Source: Micromonospora parastrephiae
Lineage (GTDB): Bacteria > Actinomycetota > Actinomycetes > Mycobacteriales > Micromonosporaceae
DNA: 38,492 nt
Direction of reading: 5' to 3'
Assembly (NCBI RefSeq): GCF_016802865.1
Contig: NZ_JAEVHM010000039.1
Coordinates: 1 to 38,492 of the forward strand
The notes below the pieces were generated by a model that did no database searches, was not told where the DNA came from, and saw only the letters and a list, made by a program, of their open reading frames with translations. Shown here piece by piece: positions 10,902 to 16,982 of this stretch (within the stretch, counting starts at the first letter, position 1; each line of letters starts with the position of its first letter). The translations under genes were made by a program, and so were the position numbers.

Positions 10902-10931
10902 TTAGGTCACTTTCAGCAGGTCGGCTAAGGT
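10902..10931 (+). promoter_or_regulatory. Promoter of the siderophore uptake operon
   Basis: TTAGGT (10902-10907) and TAAGGT (10926-10931), 18 bases apart, resemble -35 and -10 elements. The -10 lies inside the iron box, so a bound repressor would block polymerase. This is a sequence-only prediction. Confidence 0.45.
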
Positions 10932-10944
10932 TAGGCGAACCTAA
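10926..10944. promoter_or_regulatory. IdeR/DmdR (DtxR-family) iron box
   Basis: TAAGGTTAGGCGAACCTAA matches the DtxR/IdeR consensus TTAGGTTAGGCTAACCTAA at 17 of 19 positions. It sits 22 bases before the GTG of the first permease gene and overlaps the predicted -10. By established knowledge of this family, the iron-loaded repressor would shut the operon when iron is sufficient. Confidence 0.9.
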
Positions 10945-10965
10945 GCTCGAACGTGCAGGAGACTC

Positions 10966-12006
10966 GTGACCACCCTCGCCAGCCGGCCGACCCGGAGTCG
11001 GGCCAGCACCCGCACCGGCCGCCGGGTGGTGGTCACTGGCGGGGCCGCGCTGGCGCTGCTGCTCGCCGTGCTGGCCAGCTTCGCGCTGGGCAGCCGACAA
11101 CTCGGCGTCGACGCGGTCTGGCACGCCGTCGTCGCGCCGGACGGCAGCGACGCGAGCACGATCGTCCGCGAACTGCGCATGCCGCGTACCGCCCTCGGCC
11201 TCGCCGTCGGGCTCGCACTCGCCGTGGCCGGTGTGCTGTTCCAGGCGCTCACCCGCAACCCCCTCGCCGAGCCCCGCATCCTCGGCATCAGCGCCGGCGC
11301 GTCGTTCGGCGTGGTGCTCGCCATCTCCGTCTTCGGCATCGGCACGCTCGCCGGCTACGTCTGGTTCGGCATCGCCGGGGCACTGATCGCCGGCCTGTTG
11401 GTCTTCGCCATCGCCACCCGGGCCCGCGAGGGCGCCAGCCCGGTCACCCTCGCGCTGGTCGGCGCGGCCCTCGACGCCAGCCTCGCCTCCGGGGTGTACG
11501 CGCTGCTCAGCATCGACGCCCGCACCTTCGAGGAGTACCGGTTCTGGGTGGTCGGCGGACTGGCCGGGCGGGACCTGTCGGTCACCGCGCAGGTGCTGCC
11601 GTTCGTCCTCGTCGGGTTGGCGCTGGCCGCCCTGGTGGCACGAGGTCTCGACGCGCTGGCCCTCGGCGACGACGTGGCCCGCGGCCTCGGACACCGCATC
11701 GGCCTGGTCCGCCTCGGTGGTGGCCTCGCCGCGGTGCTGCTGACCGGGGCCGCGGTGGCGGCGGCGGGACCGGTCGCCTTCGTCGGACTGGCCGTGCCGC
11801 ACCTGGCACGCGCCCTGGTCGGCGCGGACCACCGCTGGACCCTCGCCGTCTCCGCCCTGCTCGGCCCGGCGCTGCTGCTCGGCGCCGACGTCGTCGGCCG
11901 GCTCGTCGCCCCGCCCGGCGAGATACCGGCCGGGATCGTCACCGCCCTGATCGGCGCGCCGCTCCTGGCCGTCCTGGTGCGCCGCGCCCGGGTGGTGACC
12001 GCGTGA
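10966..12006 (+). CDS. Iron-siderophore ABC transporter permease (FecCD family), subunit 1
   Basis: A 346-residue polytopic membrane protein of the FecCD/BtuC family, which forms half of the channel of a ferric-siderophore importer. Family hallmarks are RELRMPRTALGLAVGLALAVAGVLFQALTRNPLAEPRILGISAGASFG near the start, the LGLGDDVARGLG-type coupling helix region (LALGDDVARGLGHRIG) and the GPVAFVGLAVPHLAR motif near the end. About nine or ten hydrophobic segments can be seen. GTG 10966 has AGGAG a few bases upstream and lies just downstream of the iron box. It is the first gene of a four-gene unit and overlaps the next gene by four bases (GTGA). Confidence 0.93.
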   Translation: MTTLASRPTRSRASTRTGRRVVVTGGAALALLLAVLASFALGSRQLGVDAVWHAVVAPDGSDASTIVRELRMPRTALGLAVGLALAVAGVLFQALTRNPLAEPRILGISAGASFGVVLAISVFGIGTLAGYVWFGIAGALIAGLLVFAIATRAREGASPVTLALVGAALDASLASGVYALLSIDARTFEEYRFWVVGGLAGRDLSVTAQVLPFVLVGLALAALVARGLDALALGDDVARGLGHRIGLVRLGGGLAAVLLTGAAVAAAGPVAFVGLAVPHLARALVGADHRWTLAVSALLGPALLLGADVVGRLVAPPGEIPAGIVTALIGAPLLAVLVRRARVVTA

Positions 12007-13082
12007 CCACCACCCACCGTCCGACCGGCCCTTCGGCCACCGCCTCCGCTGCTCGGCTGCCCGGACGGTCGCTGCTGCGCATCGGGCCGGTCAGCCTGCT
12101 GATCCGTCGCCGCGCGGTGCTGGTGGCCGTCGCGCTGACCGTCCTGCTCCTGCTGGCCATGCTGCTCAGCCTCTCCCTGGGCACCCCGTACGTCGCCCCG
12201 GCCGACGTGCTGCGCGCCCTCTCCGGCGCCGGCACCCCGTACGACCTCGTTGTCTTCGATCTTCGGTTGCCGCGGGTCGTGCTGGCCGCGGTGGCCGGCG
12301 CGGCCTTCGGCGTGGCCGGCACCCTGATCCAGAGCGTGGCCCGCAACCCACTCGCCAGCCCGGACGTCATCGGCATCACCCAGGGCGCCGGCCTCGCCGC
12401 GACCGTGGCGCTGACCAGCGGGATGGCCGCCGTCCTGGTGGCGCCCACCGCGCTGGTGGGAGGGCTGCTCGCGGCGGTGCTGCTGTTCGCCCTCGGGGCC
12501 CGGCACGGGCTGGCCGCGCAGCGGTTCGTGCTCGCCGGGGTGGCGGTCGCGTTCGGCTTCCGGGCGCTCACCGAGGTGGTCATGCTCACCGCCGACCCGA
12601 TCGACGGGCTGCGCGCGCAGATCTGGCTGATCGGCACCCTCGCCGGCAAGGGCTGGACCGAGGCCGCCTGGATCGCCGGCACCCTGCTGGTGCTGCTGCC
12701 GGTGCTGGCCTGGGCCGGCTGGGCGCTGAACAGCACCGCCCTGGACGACGACACGACCCGGGGCGTCGGGCTGCGCCCGGTGGCCCGCCGGATCGGCCTC
12801 GCCGGCGCCGGCGTGGTCGTCGCTGCGATGGCCACCGCCCAGGTCGGCGCCGTCGACTTCGTGGCGCTGGTCGCCCCCCAGGTGGCCCGTCGACTGGTAC
12901 GCGCCGAACGGCCACCGCTGGTCTGCGCCGCGCTGCTCGGCGCGCTGCTGCTGGTGCTCGCCGACCTGGCCGGCCGGCGGCTGTTCGCACCCACCCAACT
13001 GCCCGCCGGCGTGCTGACCGCCGCGATCGGCGGCCCGTACCTGATCTTCCTGCTGCTGCGCGGACGGCGGCGGTCGTCGTGA
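12003..13082 (+). CDS. Iron-siderophore ABC transporter permease (FecCD family), subunit 2
   Basis: A 359-residue partner permease of the same family: DLRLPRVVLAAVAGAAFGVAGTLIQSVARNPLASPDVIGITQGAG is the N-terminal signature and VGAVDFVALVAPQVAR the C-terminal one. The two permeases would pair as a heterodimer in the importer. GTG 12003 is used because its GTGA overlaps the stop of the first permease, a standard coupled arrangement; the frame is open far upstream but that part is a shadow of the first permease. The first 35 residues are a polar, Ala/Thr-rich cytoplasmic tail. Confidence 0.92.
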   Translation: MTTTHRPTGPSATASAARLPGRSLLRIGPVSLLIRRRAVLVAVALTVLLLLAMLLSLSLGTPYVAPADVLRALSGAGTPYDLVVFDLRLPRVVLAAVAGAAFGVAGTLIQSVARNPLASPDVIGITQGAGLAATVALTSGMAAVLVAPTALVGGLLAAVLLFALGARHGLAAQRFVLAGVAVAFGFRALTEVVMLTADPIDGLRAQIWLIGTLAGKGWTEAAWIAGTLLVLLPVLAWAGWALNSTALDDDTTRGVGLRPVARRIGLAGAGVVVAAMATAQVGAVDFVALVAPQVARRLVRAERPPLVCAALLGALLLVLADLAGRRLFAPTQLPAGVLTAAIGGPYLIFLLLRGRRRSS

Positions 13083-13101
13083 CGCTTCGAGGAGTCGTGT
13101 G

Positions 13102-14016
13102 ATGCTCTCCACCCGCGACCTGGTCGTCGGCTACGACGAGCGGACCGTGCTCGACGGCCTCGACCTGGACCTGCCCGCCGACGCGTTCACCGTGATCGTC
13201 GGACCGAACGCGTGCGGCAAGTCCACCCTGCTGCGCACGATGGCCCGACTGCTCAACCCCCGCCGTGGCACGGTGCTGCTGGACGGCACCGCGATCCGCG
13301 ACCTGCCCACCCGGGAGGTGGCCCGCCGGCTCGGGGTCCTCCCGCAGAGCCCACTGGTCCCCGAGGGCGTCACCGTGGCCGACCTCGTCGGGCGCGGCCG
13401 ACAGCCCTACCAGCGGTGGTGGCGGCAGTGGTCGTCGGAGGACGGCGTGGCGGTGGAGCAGGCGATGACCCTGGCCGACGTGGCCGACCTGGCCGACCGG
13501 CCGGTCGACAGCCTCTCCGGCGGTCAGCGGCAGCGGGTCTGGATCGCCATGACGCTCGCCCAGGACACCGACGCCCTGCTGCTGGACGAGCCCACCACCT
13601 TCCTCGACCTGGCCCACCAGGTGGAGGTGCTCGACCTGCTGCACCGGCTGCGCGTCGAGCGTGGCCGCACCGTCGTCGCCGTGCTGCACGACCTCAACCA
13701 GGCAGCCCGTTACGCCGACCACCTGGTCGCGATGCGCGCCGGCGCGGTGGTCGCCGCCGGGCCGCCCCGGGAGATCCTCACCGCCGACCTGGTCCGCGAC
13801 GTCTTCGGGCTCGCCTGCGTCGTCGTGCCCTGCCCGGTGACCGGCGCGCCGCTGGTGGTGCCCGCCCACACCGGAGGCAACACCGCTGGCACCGCCGCCG
13901 CGTCTGCCGGCGTGGGCGGCACCGATTCGTCGGGCGCGCCCGTGCCGGACGCCCGACCCGCCACCGGCGACGCGGCCAACCCGCTCGCCGACTCGTACCC
14001 CTCGAAAGGACTCTGA
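13102..14016 (+). CDS. Iron-siderophore ABC transporter ATP-binding protein (FecE-type)
   Basis: ATPase subunit of the importer. Walker A GPNACGKST (34-42), the Q-loop Q82, signature LSGGQ (138-142), Walker B ALLLDE (158-163) and the H-loop His196 are intact. ATG 13102 is preferred over GTG 13099 because GAGGAG lies seven bases before it. Two points are unusual: the catalytic core ends near residue 255, after PVTGAPLVVP, and about 50 further residues of Gly/Ala/Thr/Pro-rich tail follow, longer than in typical FecE proteins. The stop codon overlaps the ATG of the binding protein by one base. Confidence 0.94.
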   Translation: MLSTRDLVVGYDERTVLDGLDLDLPADAFTVIVGPNACGKSTLLRTMARLLNPRRGTVLLDGTAIRDLPTREVARRLGVLPQSPLVPEGVTVADLVGRGRQPYQRWWRQWSSEDGVAVEQAMTLADVADLADRPVDSLSGGQRQRVWIAMTLAQDTDALLLDEPTTFLDLAHQVEVLDLLHRLRVERGRTVVAVLHDLNQAARYADHLVAMRAGAVVAAGPPREILTADLVRDVFGLACVVVPCPVTGAPLVVPAHTGGNTAGTAAASAGVGGTDSSGAPVPDARPATGDAANPLADSYPSKGL

Positions 14017-14963
14017 TGCGTCGTCTCGTCGCCGCTCTCGCCGCGGCCGTCGCCCTCGGCGTCGGACTCACCGCCTGCGGTGAGAGCGACCCGGTCGCCG
14101 GCTCCGCCACCGGGGAGACCCGGGAGATCACCCACGCCATGGGCACCACCAAGGTTCCGGCCGAACCCAAGCGCGTCGTCGTCCTCGACACCGACAAAAT
14201 CGACACGGCGCTGTCGCTGGGCATCACGCCCGTCGGCGCGGCGACCGCCGGTGAGGCGAAGAGCTGGCCGACCTACTTCGGGGCGGACAAGCTCGCCGGC
14301 ATCAAGGAGGTCGGGGTCCTCACCGAGCCCGACCTGGAGGCGATCAACGCGCTGAAGCCGGACCTCATCCTCGGCAGCAAGTTCCGCCAGGAGAAGTTCT
14401 ACGACGAGCTGGCCGCCATCGCGCCGACCGTGTTCACCGACAAGGTGGGCATCACCTGGAAGGAGAATCTCCTCCTCGACGGCAAGGCGCTCGGCCGCGA
14501 GCAGCAGGCCAAGGACCTGCTCGGGGCGTACGAGAAGCGGGCCAAGGACTTCGGCGCGAGCCTCGGCGACGCCTCCGCCCGCAAGGTGTCCATCGTGCGG
14601 TTCATCCCCGGCAACATCCGGGTGTACGGCCCGGACTCCTTCTCCGGCATCGTGATCGGCGACACCGGCCTGGGCCGCCCCGAGCGGCAGCTCCTGGCCA
14701 ACAAGGAGGACAAGCGCTTCGACCTGGTCAGCCCCGAGCGGATCAACGAGGTCGACGGTGACGTCATCTTCGTCACCGCGTACGGCGACAAGGCCGCCGC
14801 CGAGCAGACCAAGGTCGCCGGCGGCACCCTCTGGAAGGGGCTCGGCGCGGTCAAGGCCGGCAAGGCGTACCCGGTCTCCGACGAGATCTGGATGACCGGC
14901 ATCGGCGTCGGCGCCGCCAACAAGATCCTCGACGACCTCACCAAGTACCTCCCCGCCGCCTAA
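14016..14963 (+). CDS. Iron-siderophore ABC transporter substrate-binding lipoprotein
   Basis: A 315-residue extracytoplasmic binding protein (FepB/FhuD-like fold). The signal peptide ends with the lipobox LTAC (Cys21), so the protein is lipid-anchored on the outer face of the membrane. Typical pieces are PAEPKRVVVLDTDKIDTALSLGITPVG, the EVG-LTEPDLEAINALKPDLIL segment and IAPTVF. It lacks the aromatic-rich sequence of haem binders, so a ferric siderophore is the likely cargo, but which one cannot be told. ATG 14016 has GAAAGGA six bases upstream and overlaps the ATPase stop. It is the last gene of the iron operon. Confidence 0.92.
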   Translation: MRRLVAALAAAVALGVGLTACGESDPVAGSATGETREITHAMGTTKVPAEPKRVVVLDTDKIDTALSLGITPVGAATAGEAKSWPTYFGADKLAGIKEVGVLTEPDLEAINALKPDLILGSKFRQEKFYDELAAIAPTVFTDKVGITWKENLLLDGKALGREQQAKDLLGAYEKRAKDFGASLGDASARKVSIVRFIPGNIRVYGPDSFSGIVIGDTGLGRPERQLLANKEDKRFDLVSPERINEVDGDVIFVTAYGDKAAAEQTKVAGGTLWKGLGAVKAGKAYPVSDEIWMTGIGVGAANKILDDLTKYLPAA

Positions 14964-15001
14964 CGCGCGCGCCGCCCGGCCGGCGCCGCCCCGCCGGCTC
15001 C

Positions 15002-15079
15002 ATGATCCGCGCAACTTCGGGGAAATTGCTGCCTCACTAGCTTCTGAGGCAGCAGGATCCCTGAAGTTGCGCGGATCAT
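15002..15079. repeat. Long palindrome, family A copy 1
   Basis: A perfect 17-base outer inverted repeat (15002-15018 and 15063-15079, arm ATGATCCGCGCAACTTC), a partly paired 9+9 internal loop, and a perfect 9-base inner stem (GCTGCCTCA at 15028-15036 with TGAGGCAGC at 15045-15053) around an 8-base loop. It lies between two convergent genes, the iron-binding lipoprotein and the DUF559 gene, so it may also end both transcripts. The same design recurs at 16067-16150. Confidence 0.85.
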
Positions 15080-15091
15080 TGCTCGTCGGGG

Positions 15092-15997
15092 TCAGCGGGG
15101 TTGGTAGCCGGAGCGGGACCGCAGGGCGTGGCGGAGTTCGTTCAGGAAACCCTCGAAGTCCTCGCGGAATCGCTTCGCGGTGACATGCAAAACGATCCAG
15201 TCATCGCCGATCAGGCGGTTGAGGCGGCGCCGGTCGCGGTGGAACTGCTCAGGATCGTGGTGCCACAGACCGTCGTACTCGACGGCGACCTTGAGATGCG
15301 GCCAGGCCAGGTCGAGCCGGGCCACGAATCTGCCGTCGCGCTCCACGATGAACTGGGTCACGGGTGTCGGCAATCCGGCGAGCACGATCCGCACCCGAAG
15401 TCGGGACTCCGGGGCCGACTCCGCGCCCGCGTCGGCCAGTTCGGCCACCCGCATCATGCGCTTCCAACCCCGTTTGCCGACGTGCGTCCGGGCGTCCGAC
15501 AGCAATTGAGGGAGCGCCACCAGACGTTGGTGGGCGAGGCGATCCACGATGGCGACCGCCTCCTCCGTCTGCAGCCACTGGGCCAGATCCCAGCATGTGC
15601 GTGTCGGCGTCGTCAGTGGGATGTCCTCACGTACCGCGACGTCGGTGGCGGCGATTGTGCCGGTGTGCACAACGAGCCCCGACACCGGCCCGAACCGCTG
15701 ACCGGCGGGCACGAGCACGTCGAGGGGCTCATGGGCGGCGACCGAACCTGCCCCGTAGAGGGCTGCCGCGCTGCGACCTGTGATCACCGCGCCCGGTGGC
15801 AGCACCCACCGTGCCGCGGCGGCACAACGAGTGCGGTGGGTGACCGCCAGTTGGGCGTCGGCGTAGACATCCCGGAACAGCGGGCGCCACGCCGCGCTGC
15901 GCAACTCCGTCCGGCTGAGCAGGCCTTGGGCGACGACGAGGGAGCCGCGGAAGACGCGTCCCTGCAACCTCGCCGGCCGTCGTGGGGAAACAGGCAT
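15092..15997 (-). CDS. AbiEi-like / DUF559 nuclease-fold protein
   Basis: A 301-residue protein in two parts. Residues 10-185 resemble the N-terminal region of type IV toxin-antitoxin AbiEi-like proteins: a small helical head (VVAQGLLSRTELRSAAWRPLFRDVY), then VITGRSAAALYG and LTTPTRTCWDLAQWL. Residues 195-290 are a DUF559 domain, related to the Vsr/restriction endonuclease fold. Likely catalytic residues are E197, D229 and E240 (LDLAWPHLKVAVEYDGLWHH), then R254-D255 and the WIVLHVTAKRF strand. Such proteins are common in actinobacteria, usually without experimental function. No separate toxin (AbiEii) lies beside it. The gene is bracketed by family A palindromes, and a DnaA-box-like sequence precedes it. 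No Shine-Dalgarno site is visible at ATG 15997. Confidence 0.8.
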   Translation of the reverse strand: MPVSPRRPARLQGRVFRGSLVVAQGLLSRTELRSAAWRPLFRDVYADAQLAVTHRTRCAAAARWVLPPGAVITGRSAAALYGAGSVAAHEPLDVLVPAGQRFGPVSGLVVHTGTIAATDVAVREDIPLTTPTRTCWDLAQWLQTEEAVAIVDRLAHQRLVALPQLLSDARTHVGKRGWKRMMRVAELADAGAESAPESRLRVRIVLAGLPTPVTQFIVERDGRFVARLDLAWPHLKVAVEYDGLWHHDPEQFHRDRRRLNRLIGDDWIVLHVTAKRFREDFEGFLNELRHALRSRSGYQPR

Positions 15998-16037
15998 GAC
16001 GACACATTGGCCGGCAGCCGTGCCGGCCAGCAGCCCC

Positions 16038-16046
16038 TGTGGATAA
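16038..16046 (-). promoter_or_regulatory. DnaA-box-like sequence upstream of the DUF559 gene
   Basis: TGTGGATAA on the plus strand is the exact complement of the consensus DnaA box TTATCCACA. It lies 41 bases before the DUF559 start. It is single, so it is not an origin. A regulatory role is speculative. Confidence 0.35.
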
Positions 16047-16066
16047 CCCCTCGCCTCATCCGGAAT

Positions 16067-16150
16067 GCCAAGATCCGCACAACTTCGGTGTTCGTGCTGC
16101 CTCCGAAGAACGCGAAGCAGCAGTATCCCCGAAGTTACGCGGATCTTGGC
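16067..16150. repeat. Long palindrome, family A copy 2
   Basis: Outer arms 16067-16088 and 16129-16150 pair over 22 bases with two mismatches (GCCAAGATCCGC and GCGGATCTTGGC at the tips). An inner stem pairs 16094-16103 with 16114-16123, 8 of 10. The core GATCCGC(G/A)CAACTTCGG and the inner TGCTGCCTC are shared with copy 1, so these are related elements about 1 kb apart on either side of the DUF559 gene. It is 31 bases from the stop of the next minus-strand gene and could act as its terminator. Confidence 0.82.
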
Positions 16151-16181
16151 TGGGTCTGTGTGGTGGGGGTGGCGGGCGGGG

Positions 16182-16826
16182 TTAGGCGGCGGTGGACCAG
16201 ATGGCGCGGAAGGCGGCGGCCTCGCCGGCGAGCCAGCGTTCGATCTGTTCGGGTTTGGCGTCGGAGGGCATGCGGTGGGCCTGGCCGCGGCGGACGTCGA
16301 CCAGGACCGGCTCGGCGTGCGGCAGCACCGCGTCCATGTGTCGGGTCATCAGGTGCAGGGTGGCGAGGACCGACTCCTCGCTCGGCGGGGTCTCGTCGAA
16401 GTGCAGCCGGACCGCCTCTGCGCGACCGTCGGCGTGGCGTACCCCGAAGTGGGGGTTGATCTTGACGGGCAGGTCACCCAGCATGGCCAGGGCGTCGCGG
16501 GTCTGGGCCAGGTCGAGAGCGGCCGGGTCGCCGAGGGAGTGCAGCCAGGCCGTGGCGCCGGGAACCAGCGCCTGGTAGAGCGGGCGCCAGCGTGGCTTGA
16601 CCACGTCGACCACGCCGGTCAGGTGGGTGCCGCCGGTGTGGAAGGCGATGTCGGCCTTGAGCGCCTTGACGAACTGGCCGTGCGGGTTGAAGCCGGAGCG
16701 GCTGGCGCGCTGCTTGCGCAGACCACCCACGAAGGTCGCCTTGGTGGGGCCGGTGCGGTCGACGTAGCGGGTGAAACCGAGCAGTGTGGCGTAGGGGGTG
16801 AGGGGCGTGGAGGCGGGCGCGGTCAC
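16182..16826 (-). CDS. Conserved-looking protein of unknown function
   Basis: A 214-residue soluble protein that I do not recognise. It is rich in basic residues early (FVGGLRKQRASRSGFNPHGQFVKALKADI) and has PVKINPHFGVRHADGRAEAVRLHFDE in the middle and a helical C-terminus (KPEQIERWLAGEAAAFRAIW). No membrane segment or signal peptide is seen. GTG 16826 is chosen because GGGAGG lies seven bases upstream. The frame stays open to ATG 16937, but that extra stretch crosses an AT-rich palindrome that looks regulatory. The codon bias is that of a real gene. The palindrome upstream suggests dedicated regulation. Confidence 0.72.
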   Translation of the reverse strand: MTAPASTPLTPYATLLGFTRYVDRTGPTKATFVGGLRKQRASRSGFNPHGQFVKALKADIAFHTGGTHLTGVVDVVKPRWRPLYQALVPGATAWLHSLGDPAALDLAQTRDALAMLGDLPVKINPHFGVRHADGRAEAVRLHFDETPPSEESVLATLHLMTRHMDAVLPHAEPVLVDVRRGQAHRMPSDAKPEQIERWLAGEAAAFRAIWSTAA

Positions 16827-16863
16827 GGGCGTCCTCCCAGTCGTAATCCTGCAGGTCAGGAAC

Positions 16864-16889
16864 TCGATTAGTACATACATTCTAATCGA
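16864..16889. promoter_or_regulatory. AT-rich palindrome upstream of the unknown gene
   Basis: TCGATTAG (16864-16871) and CTAATCGA (16882-16889) form a perfect 8-base inverted repeat around TACATACATT. It stands out as an AT-rich island in GC-rich DNA, 38 bases before the GTG of the 16182-16826 gene. On the minus strand it contains TAGAAT, a possible -10. This is the arrangement of a repressor site over a promoter. I do not recognise the cognate protein. Confidence 0.6.
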
Positions 16890-16982
16890 CGGGTCTGACA
16901 TCGCCCAGCGAAAACGGGGGTGCGGAAGACGCGACAAAGGGGGCCGCCCGGCGTACGGACGACCCCCTCGTCGGTAGGACTG

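Noticed and set aside
11355..13112. A 585-codon minus-strand open frame opposite the permease genes
   Set aside because: Gln/Gly/Arg-rich shadow; the permeases on the other strand have clear family motifs and an iron box.
15002..16150. Composite transposon around the DUF559 gene
   Set aside because: There is no transposase, no target duplication that I can see, and each end is itself a palindrome rather than one arm of a terminal inverted repeat.
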